Positions 16,090-24,514 of a stretch of 64,000 nucleotides of DNA are shown piece by piece. Each line of letters opens with the position of its first letter. Position 1 is the stretch's first letter. This DNA comes from Paenibacillus physcomitrellae (GTDB taxonomy: Bacteria > Bacillota > Bacilli > Paenibacillales > Paenibacillaceae). The DNA lies in assembly GCF_002240225.1 (NCBI RefSeq), contig NZ_CP022584.1, positions 558,001 to 622,000 on the forward strand. The letters are read 5' to 3'. Position numbers and translations under genes: made by a program. Under the pieces are notes generated by a model. That model was not told the DNA's origin and made no database searches. It worked only from the letters and a program-made list of their open reading frames with translations.

Positions 16090-16680
16090 ATGGACTCTAA
16101 ACCGACTCGGGTGGATCCCCGCGTCCTCCGAACAAAACAGTTAATTAAAGAGGCGTTTATCGATTTGCTGCGGGAAATGGATATTGAGAAAATATCGGTG
16201 AACCGGATTGCGGAACGCGCTACGATCAACCGCGTAACCTTCTATCTGCATTACCAGGACATTCCCGATATGCTGGAAAAGCTATCGGCCGAAATGAGGG
16301 ACGAGCTGAGCCGGCTGTTGAAAAGTCCGGAGCCCTCCGGTCCTGCGGAGGAGGAGTCGGATTGGCCGATGCTGGTCCGTCTGCTGGAGCATATCGCGGA
16401 CAATGAGAAAATTTACAAAGTGATTCTGGCATCGAAACGGATTCCGATCTTTGTGGATGCTTTATTGAGTCCGATTGTAGAGATGATTACTGACAAAATT
16501 GAAACGATGGATGAAGGGTCCTTCTTGGCTAAAGCCAATATTCCCAAAGATTTCGCGGTTTGGTTCTGTTCCTCGGCGTTAATGGGGACGATCAGCGCAT
16601 GGCTGCGTCAGGATAGCCCATACACTCCGCGTTATATGGCTAAACAGTTCTCGCTGTTGCTTCCTTATTACTTCAAATAA
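16090..16680 (+). CDS. TetR-family repressor next to the MFS pump
   Basis: A 196-residue regulator. The N-terminal helix-turn-helix (residues 12-58, IKEAFIDLLREMDIEKISVN and TINRVTFYLHYQD) is of the TetR type; the C-terminal part (VEMITDKIETMDEGSFL, WFCSSALMGTISAWL) matches the DhaS/TetR_C_33-like group that often controls multidrug pumps. It is divergent from the DHA2 pump and its likely operator is at 15892-15909. The ATG follows GAAAGGGGC. Confidence 0.85.
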   Translation: MDSKPTRVDPRVLRTKQLIKEAFIDLLREMDIEKISVNRIAERATINRVTFYLHYQDIPDMLEKLSAEMRDELSRLLKSPEPSGPAEEESDWPMLVRLLEHIADNEKIYKVILASKRIPIFVDALLSPIVEMITDKIETMDEGSFLAKANIPKDFAVWFCSSALMGTISAWLRQDSPYTPRYMAKQFSLLLPYYFK

Positions 16681-16696
16681 GGGTTTAAACAAAATT

Positions 16697-16740
16697 AAAA
16701 CCTCCAACCCTACTTACATAGTGGTTTTGGAGGTTTTTTG
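16697..16740 (+). terminator. Intrinsic terminator after the tetR gene
   Basis: AAAACCTCCAA pairs with TTGGAGGTTTT and is followed by TTTTTTG. Confidence 0.9.
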
Positions 16741-16827
16741 TTCCGATCTAGGACTGGCTAATTGAATGTATCCTTTTGAGACAGCCCCGTTGGAACGGGA
16801 AGAGATATGTGAAGGGGCTTATAAAGC

Positions 16828-17427
16828 CTACACCCAGAAGGTAGGATACTGCCGATTGCCCCGAAGGTTATTAATGATCAAAGCTAGCAGCACAATAATG
16901 ATAGAACCGGACAGAACCGGATAAAATAAATATCCAAATGTAAAATGTCCCATAATGACTACGATTGGATCAGCGCCAGCCGGCGGATGGGTCGTTTTGG
17001 TCAGCATCATGGCCGCAATCGCCAATCCTACCGCCAGAGCGATTGACCATGGGCTGTCTCCGAATAGGTATAAAGCCAGCAGCCCAATCAGGGTAGAGAT
17101 GAAGTGGCCGCCAATCACGTTTCTCGGCTGTGATAATGGGGCATTCCAGAGGCCGAAGGCCAGCACACAGCTGGCGCCAAACGGGGCCATGAGCCAGGTG
17201 GAAGACGTGTAATTTGTCAGCAGAACCAGGGCTAATATAGCGGCAAAGCCACCAATAAATCCTGTAAAAGCATCCCCGTAATTAATTTGCAGGGGGCTTT
17301 TTCCTTTGCCTTTCATTTTCACAAAATAAGCGCTTATTATATTCGTCTGGCTCAGCTGCTTTGTCTGGTTCATCGGGGCTGTCTGGTTCATTTGATTCGT
17401 TTGGACATTTTCGGCTATCGTTTCCAT
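16828..17427 (-). CDS. HPP-family membrane protein
   Basis: A 199-residue protein with four to five membrane segments. The family signature THPPAGADP, preceded by APFGASCVLAFG and followed by the FTFGYLFYPVLSGS segment, is intact. Some HPP proteins of cyanobacteria and plastids transport nitrite; the role in Bacillota is not established. The first 35 residues are an unusual Asn/Gln/Thr-rich tract with repeats of NQT, predicted to be disordered. A separate promoter with flanking inverted repeats lies upstream, just after the terminator of the CGNR gene. Confidence 0.82.
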   Translation of the reverse strand: METIAENVQTNQMNQTAPMNQTKQLSQTNIISAYFVKMKGKGKSPLQINYGDAFTGFIGGFAAILALVLLTNYTSSTWLMAPFGASCVLAFGLWNAPLSQPRNVIGGHFISTLIGLLALYLFGDSPWSIALAVGLAIAAMMLTKTTHPPAGADPIVVIMGHFTFGYLFYPVLSGSIIIVLLALIINNLRGNRQYPTFWV

Positions 17428-17474
17428 GCATCAACTTCCTCTCGTGATCTGTTAAAGCTAATTTACACCACGGC

Positions 17475-17511
17475 AAACTAACCTGTCAATGTAAATTTAA
17501 AGGGTTAGTTT
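17475..17511 (-). promoter_or_regulatory. HPP promoter flanked by a 9-bp inverted repeat
   Basis: AAACTAACC (17475-17483) and GGTTAGTTT (17503-17511) are perfect inverted repeats with a 19-bp spacer. On the minus strand a consensus -35 TTGACA (complement of 17484-17489) abuts the first arm, with GTAAAT 17 bp further on as -10. A repressor bound to the arms would cover the -35 element. Which protein binds is unknown; the adjacent CGNR regulator is a candidate. Confidence 0.6.
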
Positions 17512-17540
17512 ATGTGTTTGAGAAGGTCGTCTAAAAGCAT

Positions 17541-17571
17541 AAAAAAACGACTTCCAAAGGAAGCCGTTTTA
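17541..17571 (-). terminator. Intrinsic terminator after the CGNR gene
   Basis: On the minus strand AAAACGGCTTCC pairs with GGAAGTCGTTTT and is followed by TTT. Confidence 0.85.
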
Positions 17572-17584
17572 GTCGATATAATGA

Positions 17585-18169
17585 TCAGGCATTCGAAGAT
17601 TTTTGACTTTTAAACCGGGCAGCTTTGCTGCGGTTGCCGCATATTTTCATCGAGCACCATTTCCGCTTGCCGCTGTCATCCATAAACAGAAGCACGCAAT
17701 CGGGATTGGAGCAGTGTTTAAGCGTGCCGAGTTTGCTCTGAGCCATTAAAGACAACGCGTCATAGGCGGCCAAGGCTATCAATACGTCAGCAGCGGTTTC
17801 ACCGGCGGGTACGGGCACCAAATGGCCGGAGAGGAGTTTATATTGAAAAGGAGCTTTCTCGATCGAACGCTCCAGAAGGGCAATGAAGTCTTCGGTTATT
17901 TCTTCCCCGGCCGCGATAGACTCGAAATGTTCACGCACAATAGCACGGAATTCCAAAACCTGCTGAAATTCCTGTTCGGTTTGAATACTACGGGAACCGA
18001 GGCTTGCTTTGTAGAGAGTTCCTTCCCCCAGCATCGTATCAACCCAATGAAGCAAATCGGCTTCCGTGAGCAGCAGCTCGTAACGGCGGCCGCGTCTTAC
18101 CAGCTCGGTGTTGACCAAATCAAGAGACAGAGAACCGGAAAGCAGCGGGAATTTATGATGATCGGTCAT
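17585..18169 (-). CDS. CGNR zinc-finger regulator (ABATE domain)
   Basis: A 194-residue putative regulator. Residues 1-135 resemble the ABATE stress domain (LSLDLVNTELVRRGRRYELL) and residues 145-190 are the CGNR zinc finger with ligands in HCSNPDC and KWCSMKICGNRSKAARF. Proteins of this plan are thought to bind DNA and regulate nearby genes, but few have been tested. It has its own terminator and precedes the HPP gene on the same strand, whose promoter carries a perfect inverted repeat. Confidence 0.82.
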   Translation of the reverse strand: MTDHHKFPLLSGSLSLDLVNTELVRRGRRYELLLTEADLLHWVDTMLGEGTLYKASLGSRSIQTEQEFQQVLEFRAIVREHFESIAAGEEITEDFIALLERSIEKAPFQYKLLSGHLVPVPAGETAADVLIALAAYDALSLMAQSKLGTLKHCSNPDCVLLFMDDSGKRKWCSMKICGNRSKAARFKSQKSSNA

Positions 18170-18378
18170 GGCTTAATCTCCTGTCTAATTTAGGATGGAT
18201 ATTTTTGGTGTGTCTTCGGCACAAATGGGCATGCAGGATCATTTTATATAAAGATAAAAGCCCAGGTCTTTTCTTATCCCGGCTAACAGTGTACTATTGG
18301 TGATGCTGTATGCTTATTTAGGGATCAGCAGCCCAGGGCATCAGGTTCTATAACAAAGCTTAAAGGATGAGATTGGGA

Positions 18379-19281
18379 ATGCGCAAGTTTATGTTCGATT
18401 TAGAGAATCAAATACCGCGTAACAAGATCAAATACAATGAACCATTAAGAAACCATACTTTTATCCGATTGGGCGGCGAAGCGGATATTCTTGTCCAGCC
18501 TACCACCAATGAAGAAATTCAAACGGTTATCGATATTGCTAGACGAAATAACGTGCCTTTAACGATTCTGGGCAAAGGCTCGAATACGATTATTAAAGAC
18601 AAAGGAATCCGCGGAATTACCTTGTCGCTCAGTCATTTTAATCAAATCGAAGTGAAGGGCTGTGAAATCAAGGCACAAAGCGGAGCCGATATTATCGCTG
18701 TGTCGAGAGCTGCGCTGGACCACACTTTGACCGGGCTGGAGTTTGCCTGCGGAATTCCGGGCAGCGTAGGGGGAGCATTGTATATGAATGCGGGCGCCTA
18801 CGGCGGACAGGTATCTGATGTGCTGCAGAGCGCTCATGTGCTTACTCGAGGCGGAGAGCTTCTGAATTTGTCCGGTGAGGAGATGGAGCTGGGTTATCGG
18901 AAAAGTATTTTCCGCAGCGACCGCTATATTATTCTGGATGCGGTATTCCGGCTTGAAGAAGGGGACCAGGCGAGCATCTCGGCCAAAATGAATGAGCTGA
19001 CCTTGGCCAGAGAGTCCAAGCAGCCCTTGGAATATCCTTCGTGCGGCAGCGTGTTTAAACGGCCTGAAGGGCATTTTGCCGGAAAGCTGATTCAGGATTG
19101 TCAGCTGCAGGGAACCCGGATTGGCGGAGCTGAGGTGTCCACCAAACATGCCGGTTTTATCGTTAATGTCGATAATGCTACCGCTCAGGATTACCTGGAT
19201 TTGATCGAACACATCCAGCAGAAGGTTCGGGAGAAGTTTGATGTTGAACTGGAGACCGAGGTAATTACCTTGGGTGAATAA
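18379..19281 (+). CDS. murB: UDP-N-acetylenolpyruvoylglucosamine reductase
   Basis: A flavoenzyme of about 300 residues that reduces UDP-GlcNAc-enolpyruvate to UDP-MurNAc, the second committed step of peptidoglycan synthesis, in the cytoplasm. FAD-binding segments NHTFIRLGGEADILVQP and LGKGSNTIIKDKGIRG are present, as are GIPGSVGGALYMNAGAYG, the catalytic Ser in PSCGSVFKRP and the final Glu region. It lacks the extra loop of E. coli MurB and so is the type II form typical of Gram-positives. I prefer ATG 18379 because AAAGGATGA lies 8 bases before it; ATG 18367 overlaps that site. Confidence 0.93.
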   Translation: MRKFMFDLENQIPRNKIKYNEPLRNHTFIRLGGEADILVQPTTNEEIQTVIDIARRNNVPLTILGKGSNTIIKDKGIRGITLSLSHFNQIEVKGCEIKAQSGADIIAVSRAALDHTLTGLEFACGIPGSVGGALYMNAGAYGGQVSDVLQSAHVLTRGGELLNLSGEEMELGYRKSIFRSDRYIILDAVFRLEEGDQASISAKMNELTLARESKQPLEYPSCGSVFKRPEGHFAGKLIQDCQLQGTRIGGAEVSTKHAGFIVNVDNATAQDYLDLIEHIQQKVREKFDVELETEVITLGE

Positions 19282-19294
19282 GCTTACGGGTGGT

Positions 19295-19328
19295 AAACGG
19301 GATCCTCAGAAGGGTCCCGTTTCTTCTT
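19295..19328 (+). terminator. Intrinsic terminator after murB
   Basis: AAACGGGATCC pairs with GGGTCCCGTTT (one mismatch) around TCAGAA, followed by CTTCTTGTT; the T-run is interrupted. Confidence 0.7.
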
Positions 19329-19486
19329 GTTCCCAGATAACTCCGCCCTGCTGCCCCGCGAAGGGGCATTGCCAGAAGGAAGCGGATGGAGGTAAGATGA
19401 AACCAACAGACCCGGCTGGTGCCGTTACTAGACAGAAGAATGATTCCTGCAGCCGGGGAACCACGAGGATTCAGGAGGTTTGTTGA

Positions 19487-20284
19487 ATGCGCATACAATT
19501 GAATCGTTTTCCAAACGGCCTAAGCAAAGCGCTGACCGTCAGCTTTGATGACGGGCGGGATTATGACCACAAATTAGTACAGAAATTAAACCAATATGGC
19601 ATTCGGGGTGCTTTTCATCTGAACAGCGGGAACCTGGGAGAAGCGGGTTATCTGAAGAAAGAGGAGGTTGAACCGCTCTTTAGAGGACACGAGGTTTCCG
19701 CGCATACCGTTCATCATCCTTCATTGCCGGCACTGCCCGCCGAACAGGTCATTGAAGAGATCCGAAAGGACCGGCTCGTGCTGGAGGAGCTGATCCGCTA
19801 CCCGGTTAAAGGAATGAGTTATCCTTACGGGACTTATAACACTGAGGTGACGGCTCTGGTCAAAGCGGCAGGCATGGAATACGCGAGAACCGTTAACAGC
19901 CATGGGGTCTTCCATTTACCGGAAGATTGGCTCCGCTGGCATCCTACCTGCCATCACAAAGAAATGGTGGAATACGCCGGCAGGTTTATTGAACGGCAGT
20001 CCAAGGAGGCCGGAATGTCGCTATTCTACGTCTGGGGCCACAGCTATGAATTTGAAGAAGAGGACCAGTGGGAATTGGTGGACCGGTTTGGGGAAAAGAT
20101 CGGCGGCCGCAGCGATATCTGGTATGCTACAAACGCCGAAATCGTCTCTTATTGCCAGGCGGTGGAGAGGTTGCGGATATCGGCTGACAGCCGGATTCTG
20201 CATAATCCTTCCGCCCAGTCGGTGTGGGTCAGTGTAGAAGGAGCGGCGACCGAGGTGCCCGGCGGACAAATGCTGCTGCTGTAG
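19487..20284 (+). CDS. Polysaccharide deacetylase family protein (NodB/CE4)
   Basis: A 265-residue protein with the CE4 metal-dependent deacetylase fold. The first motif TVSFDDGRDYDH supplies the base and metal Asp, the second HTVHHPSL supplies two metal histidines, and SYPYGTYN is motif 3. There is no signal peptide, so it is cytoplasmic or acts on an intracellular sugar; the family includes peptidoglycan, chitin and xylan deacetylases and the substrate here is unclear. AGGAGG lies 9 bases before the ATG. A hairpin that is also part of the mocR-ddl promoter region directly follows the stop. Confidence 0.85.
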   Translation: MRIQLNRFPNGLSKALTVSFDDGRDYDHKLVQKLNQYGIRGAFHLNSGNLGEAGYLKKEEVEPLFRGHEVSAHTVHHPSLPALPAEQVIEEIRKDRLVLEELIRYPVKGMSYPYGTYNTEVTALVKAAGMEYARTVNSHGVFHLPEDWLRWHPTCHHKEMVEYAGRFIERQSKEAGMSLFYVWGHSYEFEEEDQWELVDRFGEKIGGRSDIWYATNAEIVSYCQAVERLRISADSRILHNPSAQSVWVSVEGAATEVPGGQMLLL

Positions 20285-20285
20285 T

Positions 20286-20354
20286 GAACCACGCCCGTGC
20301 GTAAAAGCGCGGGCCGTGGTTCTTTTCTTTTTTGAAGCGAATATGTCATGATGG
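20286..20354 (+). promoter_or_regulatory. Shared D-alanine regulon element, copy 1 (mocR-ddl)
   Basis: GAACCAC (20286-20292), 23 bases, GTGGTTCTTTTC (20316-20327), 16 bases, TGTCATGATGG (20344-20354). The same blocks with identical spacings occur before alr (24400-24468). The GAACCAC/GTGGTTC arms with CCCG/CGGG inside can also fold as a terminator hairpin for the deacetylase gene, followed by TTTTCTTTTTT. TGTCATGAT could be an extended -10. Because the second copy has no upstream gene to terminate, I read the arms as a regulatory site. Confidence 0.7.
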
Positions 20355-20373
20355 GGTTGGAGGGCGATGCAAC

Positions 20374-21843
20374 ATGTTTAACGACTTTAAAATACAGGAT
20401 GAGGACCGGCCGGCCTACATCCAGGTGAAAGAATATTTGAAGCGGCTGATCGCGAAAGGGGCGCTGCAGGAGAACCAGAAGCTGCCTTCCACAAGGGAAA
20501 TGAGCGTCCTGCTTGCCGTCAGCCGCAATACGATTTTGGCTGCGTATACCGACCTCGAGGAGGAGGGGCTGATTTACGTCTTGAAGGGGAAAGGGAGCTA
20601 CGTGGCAGGGGTTCACAGAACGCCCGAGGAACCGCAGCCCTCTCTGCAAACCGACTGGTCCACCCGGGTGAGCGGTTATGCCCGGAAAGCCGTGGAGCTG
20701 GACCGGATGAAGAACGGGATTCGGGCACCGAGAAGAAGTTCCATTTCGTTCACCAGCATCGCACCCGACGAGCAGCTTTTTGATCTGGACCATGTCAAGC
20801 GGGCGTTTCTGGACAGGATGGCTTTGGAAGGCCATGTTCTGCTGAATTACGGCTATGCCAAAGGCTATAAACCGCTGATCGAGCTGCTGAAGCGTTATAT
20901 GGAGCAGAAAGGCGTAGAGCTGGAAGGGAAGGATCTGCTGATTACCAGCGGGTTCACGGAAGGTTTCGATATCGTTCTGTCTGCTTTGAACCGGAAACAT
21001 GGGGCCGTCCTGTGTGAGAATCCAACCCATCAGACCGCGATCAAAAATTTTAAGCTGAACGGTTTTGACGTGACGGGAATCGAGATGGAGCATGACGGCA
21101 TCCATCTGGGGAAGCTGAAAGAAGCTTTGATGGAGCGCGCCTATGACTGTGCTTATCTGGTGCCTTCCTATCACAATCCGACGGGGATTGTCACTTCGCC
21201 AGCCAAAAGGATCGCGCTCATGAAGCTGATGGCCGAATATCAAATTCCAGTGATCGAAGACGGCTTTAACGAGGAGCTCCGCTATTCAAGCTCGCACGCT
21301 TTGCCTTTAATGGCGATTGCAGGACGGGGAAACGGGGTCATTTACCTCGGCAGCTTCTCCAAGGTGTTGTTTCCCGGTCTGCGGGTAGGCTGGGTGCTGG
21401 CCGACAAGCAGCTGATCGATTATCTGGAAAGCATCAAGCGGGCGAGAAGCATTCATACCTCCACGATCGACCAGGCGATTCTGTACCAATACCTGCATAA
21501 CGGCCATCTCGATAAATATTTGAAGAGAGCCCGTTCCGAATACAAGAAGAAATACGAATGGACCCGGCAATGCTGTGTAAAATATTTGCCTGACGCCAGA
21601 TTGTCGGGGGATGGCGGGCTTCATCTATTCCTGGAATTTGCTCCGGAGTTTGATACGCATGAGCTCCTGGAGAGCTGCTCGGAGCAAGGGGTTGTTTTTA
21701 CACCTGGGGATATGTTCTATACCGACGGCGGCGGCCGAAATACGATGCGCATCGGGTTCTCAAGAGTGAGCCTGGAGGATATCGAAGAAGGGCTGCGCAT
21801 CATAGGGGAAACGGCGCGGAAAATAGCCCGAAAATTAGCTTGA
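20374..21843 (+). CDS. MocR-family regulator upstream of ddl (DdlR-like)
   Basis: A 489-residue GntR-type winged helix (residues about 10-80) fused to an aminotransferase-like domain (about 120-480). Cofactor motifs are PSYHNPTG, VIEDGFNEELRY and the lysine in LGSFSKVLFPGLRVGW. In Brevibacillus and Clostridioides a MocR protein called DdlR activates ddl, and ddl lies 65 bases downstream here, so that role is likely though here the two genes are codirectional. The ATG at 20374 follows GGAGGG by 9 bases. Its promoter shares a bipartite element with that of alr. Confidence 0.85.
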   Translation: MFNDFKIQDEDRPAYIQVKEYLKRLIAKGALQENQKLPSTREMSVLLAVSRNTILAAYTDLEEEGLIYVLKGKGSYVAGVHRTPEEPQPSLQTDWSTRVSGYARKAVELDRMKNGIRAPRRSSISFTSIAPDEQLFDLDHVKRAFLDRMALEGHVLLNYGYAKGYKPLIELLKRYMEQKGVELEGKDLLITSGFTEGFDIVLSALNRKHGAVLCENPTHQTAIKNFKLNGFDVTGIEMEHDGIHLGKLKEALMERAYDCAYLVPSYHNPTGIVTSPAKRIALMKLMAEYQIPVIEDGFNEELRYSSSHALPLMAIAGRGNGVIYLGSFSKVLFPGLRVGWVLADKQLIDYLESIKRARSIHTSTIDQAILYQYLHNGHLDKYLKRARSEYKKKYEWTRQCCVKYLPDARLSGDGGLHLFLEFAPEFDTHELLESCSEQGVVFTPGDMFYTDGGGRNTMRIGFSRVSLEDIEEGLRIIGETARKIARKLA

Positions 21844-21908
21844 TATTCAGACAGCAGGCCGTCATCCGAAATTCGGAAAGAGACAACAAAAAACGGGGAG
21901 GAAGCAAC

Positions 21909-22856
21909 ATGAAGATAGGCGTGATTATGGGAGGCAGTTCATCGGAGCGGGAAGTTTCACTGATGACTGGTCAAGAGATGCTGGCTAACCTGGAACCGGT
22001 CAAATACGAGGGGATAGCCATAGAGATTGGGCGCCTGGAGGAATTGGCGGATCAGGTCCGGGACATTGACTTTGCCCTGCTCGCTCTGCATGGAAGCTAT
22101 GGGGAAGATGGAACCGTGCAGGCTGCTTTGGAGGCATTGGGAATTCCCTATTCAGGAAGCGGCGTGTTCTCCAGTCATTTATGCATGGATAAACATCTGT
22201 CCAAACAGAAGCTGCGGGCAGCTGGAATCGCAACGCCGGATTGGCTGCTCTTAAAGGACGTCGAGGAACAGGAGGAACATCTGGCAGAGGAAGTCAGGAA
22301 GCTTGGCTATCCAGTGTTCGTGAAGCCCAATACAGGGGGCTCAAGCGTGGGTGCTTTGCCTGTTACGGATGAAACTTCGCTTCTGCTGGCGGTCCGGCAG
22401 GCTTTGGAATGGGATTCATCCGTCTTAATTGAACAGTTCATCCCAGGGGACGAAATCACCTGCTCCATTCTGGGCGGGGAATTGCTCCCGGTTCTGGGTA
22501 TTCGTCCTCAAACAGCCGGATGGTTTGATTATGAAGCCAAATATCAGCACGGCGGGGCTGAGGAGGAGGTCATTGTGCTGCCGGAGGAAATAGCGGCACA
22601 AGTGCAAACAACCGCACTGGAAACCTATAGTCTCCTGCAGTGCGGTGTTTATGCCCGTATTGATATGATGCTAAAGGATGGCATCCCTTATGTGCTTGAA
22701 GCCAACACGCTGCCCGGCATGACGAAGACCAGCCTGATGCCCAAAAGCGCAGCCGCAGCCGGTATCGGCTTCACCCAATTGCTTGACCGGATTATCGAGC
22801 TGTCGATTCGTGAACGAAGCGAGGGCGAGGCAGGCAGGCTGACAAAGCCGGTTTAA
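21909..22856 (+). CDS. ddl: D-alanine--D-alanine ligase
   Basis: A 315-residue ATP-grasp enzyme that joins two D-alanines for the peptidoglycan stem peptide. The N-terminal MGGSSSEREVSLMTG, ALHGSYGEDGTVQ and PYSGSGVFSSHLCMDK motifs, the ATP-binding VFVKPNTGGSSVG and the final metal site EANTLPGMTKTSLMP are all intact. The length matches DdlB rather than the longer DdlA. The ATG at 21909 follows GGGGAGG. It follows a MocR gene and is probably its target; its stop overlaps that of the convergent permease. Confidence 0.94.
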   Translation: MKIGVIMGGSSSEREVSLMTGQEMLANLEPVKYEGIAIEIGRLEELADQVRDIDFALLALHGSYGEDGTVQAALEALGIPYSGSGVFSSHLCMDKHLSKQKLRAAGIATPDWLLLKDVEEQEEHLAEEVRKLGYPVFVKPNTGGSSVGALPVTDETSLLLAVRQALEWDSSVLIEQFIPGDEITCSILGGELLPVLGIRPQTAGWFDYEAKYQHGGAEEEVIVLPEEIAAQVQTTALETYSLLQCGVYARIDMMLKDGIPYVLEANTLPGMTKTSLMPKSAAAAGIGFTQLLDRIIELSIRERSEGEAGRLTKPV

Positions 22857-24259
22857 ACGGCTTTGCCTTTCTTTTTCCCTAGCAGCAGCAACGGATAAAA
22901 CAAAATTCCGACAACAATCAGAGCCAAACCCAGCAGGAACGTCTTCAGATCAGCTGTCCCCGCTATAATCACCCATAAGGAATAAATGGAAGCCAGGCCT
23001 GCAATAACTCCTTCGGTCCACCGTTCTTGTAGGCGTAAATACGTTTCCCCGATAAGGGTCAGCTTCAGATGATAAACGGCGGCAATCAGGTAAGGCACCA
23101 GATACGCGAGTGTTGCAATATAAATGATGAAATCAAAGGCGGCCGAAAGGGAGCTTGAAAGGGTCGACAGCAGCAGGATTTGTCCCAGCACGTTAGAGAT
23201 CCATAAGGATACCTTCGGCATGCCGCTGCTGTTCTCTTTGGAGAAAGACGGCAGGAAAACGCCCAGCTTGGCTGCCTGGAATGGCACCTCGGCGCTGAGC
23301 AGCACCCAGCCTACGGTCGAGCCCAGCAGGCTGATCAGGCCAAGCCCGGCCAGCCATTTGCCGCCTACACTGCCAAGCACGGCGGAAATCCCGTCCACGA
23401 GCGGGTTCTGGGAAGCGATCAGCTGCTCCTGCGTCAGCAGGCCCATCGTAAGCAGGCTGATGCCGACATACAGCACCAAAGAGATCAGTAGGCCGGCAAT
23501 CGTGGCGCGGCGAATATCCTGCTTGCGGCGGGCTCTGGCTGCAAATACCATCGCCGATTCGACGCCGATGAAAGCCCAAAGCGTGGCCACAGCAGCCCCG
23601 TTGACCTGGGAAAGCAAGCCGATGCTCGCGCCGCTTTCGCTCGTACGGGGTGCAACAAACGGCCCGATGTTGCTCTGCTGAAACGCAAACAAAGCAATGA
23701 CAATAAACAAAACAAATCCGATTACCTTGGTTGCGGTCGCTATAAAGTTCAAGCGTCCTGCCCCTTTGATGCCATGGAGGCAGATGGCATGTGTCCCCCA
23801 CAGCAGCACGGAACAGACGATAAAGCTCAGTACGTTACCAGCCTGTAAAGACAGGCTGCCGATGGTCAGCCATATCTTATCACTGGTAAGCACCGGGAAG
23901 AAGGTGGACAAATAGCTGGTAAATGTGGTGATTACTGCCACAAAACCGGCGATATTGCCGACCCAATACCCCCAGGTAGACATAAATCCGGCCAGAAGAG
24001 AGCCGTGCGATCCAGCGCGAAAAAGTTCCTTCGCATAAATCTGCGGTCCGCCGCTGAGTTCGGGCTTGCGCACGGCCAGGCTGCCGAAGACGAGCGCCAG
24101 CATGAGAACACCGAACCCGGTTGCAGCCCAAGCCAGCAGGACTCCGGCCGGACTGGCCGCTTCCGCCAAGGAGCGGGGAAGCATAAAAATACCGGAACCG
24201 ACCATATTCCCTATTACGAGGGCGGTCAGGACCCAGAAGCCTAATTTGTGTCTGGACAT
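22853..24259 (-). CDS. Amino-acid permease, basic amino-acid/polyamine antiporter type
   Basis: A 468-residue APC-superfamily transporter with 12 expected segments. LVIGNMVGSGIFMLPRSLAE is the signature first segment of the APA branch (AdiC, ArcD, PotE), whose members exchange arginine, agmatine, ornithine or lysine. Lying between ddl and alr on the opposite strand, it could instead handle alanine, but this is only positional inference. I place the start at ATG 24259; AAAGGAG lies 12 bases before it, whereas a TTG at 24268 would be only 3 bases from it. Confidence 0.85.
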   Translation of the reverse strand: MSRHKLGFWVLTALVIGNMVGSGIFMLPRSLAEAASPAGVLLAWAATGFGVLMLALVFGSLAVRKPELSGGPQIYAKELFRAGSHGSLLAGFMSTWGYWVGNIAGFVAVITTFTSYLSTFFPVLTSDKIWLTIGSLSLQAGNVLSFIVCSVLLWGTHAICLHGIKGAGRLNFIATATKVIGFVLFIVIALFAFQQSNIGPFVAPRTSESGASIGLLSQVNGAAVATLWAFIGVESAMVFAARARRKQDIRRATIAGLLISLVLYVGISLLTMGLLTQEQLIASQNPLVDGISAVLGSVGGKWLAGLGLISLLGSTVGWVLLSAEVPFQAAKLGVFLPSFSKENSSGMPKVSLWISNVLGQILLLSTLSSSLSAAFDFIIYIATLAYLVPYLIAAVYHLKLTLIGETYLRLQERWTEGVIAGLASIYSLWVIIAGTADLKTFLLGLALIVVGILFYPLLLLGKKKGKAV

Positions 24260-24399
24260 GTTGTACAAAAACTCCTTTAAGTTAAAATGATTATAATTTC
24301 GTGAATCACCAGATGAACCGACAAGTAATAATCATACACTTTCTTCTGGTAAAGCACCAGAGCAAATTTCAACCTTTTTTCATTTAGCCGAACCATATA

Positions 24400-24468
24400 G
24401 AACCACGACTGCCGACAATCCGGCGGTTTGTGGTTCTTTTCGTCTTCGCAGCCCCTGTGTCATGATGG
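24400..24468 (+). promoter_or_regulatory. Shared D-alanine regulon element, copy 2 (alr)
   Basis: GAACCAC (24400-24406), 23 bases, GTGGTTCTTTTC (24430-24441), 16 bases, TGTCATGATGG (24458-24468), matching the mocR-ddl copy in sequence and spacing while the spacers differ. An extra GAACCA lies 10 bp before the first block. It sits between divergent genes, so it cannot be there to end an upstream transcript. TGTCATGAT may be the -10 of alr, 48 bases before the ATG. Confidence 0.72.
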
Positions 24469-24514
24469 ACTTAAGCGAAAGTCAAAGACGAACAAGAAAA
24501 GAGACAGGAAGTGA

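Noticed and set aside
19384..19486. T-box-like CTGGTGCCGTTACT before the deacetylase gene
   Set aside because: It lacks the AGGGTGGNACCGCG core, stem I elements and a following terminator, unlike the real T-box at 49258.
20149..21243. Open frame of 364 codons on the minus strand
   Set aside because: It lies opposite the mocR gene, whose motifs are unmistakable; the minus frame has no recognisable domain and no ribosome site.
24400..24441. GAACCAC...GTGGTTCTTTT hairpin before alr as a terminator
   Set aside because: No plus-strand gene lies upstream because the permease is divergent; conserved spacing with the mocR-ddl copy supports a regulatory role.
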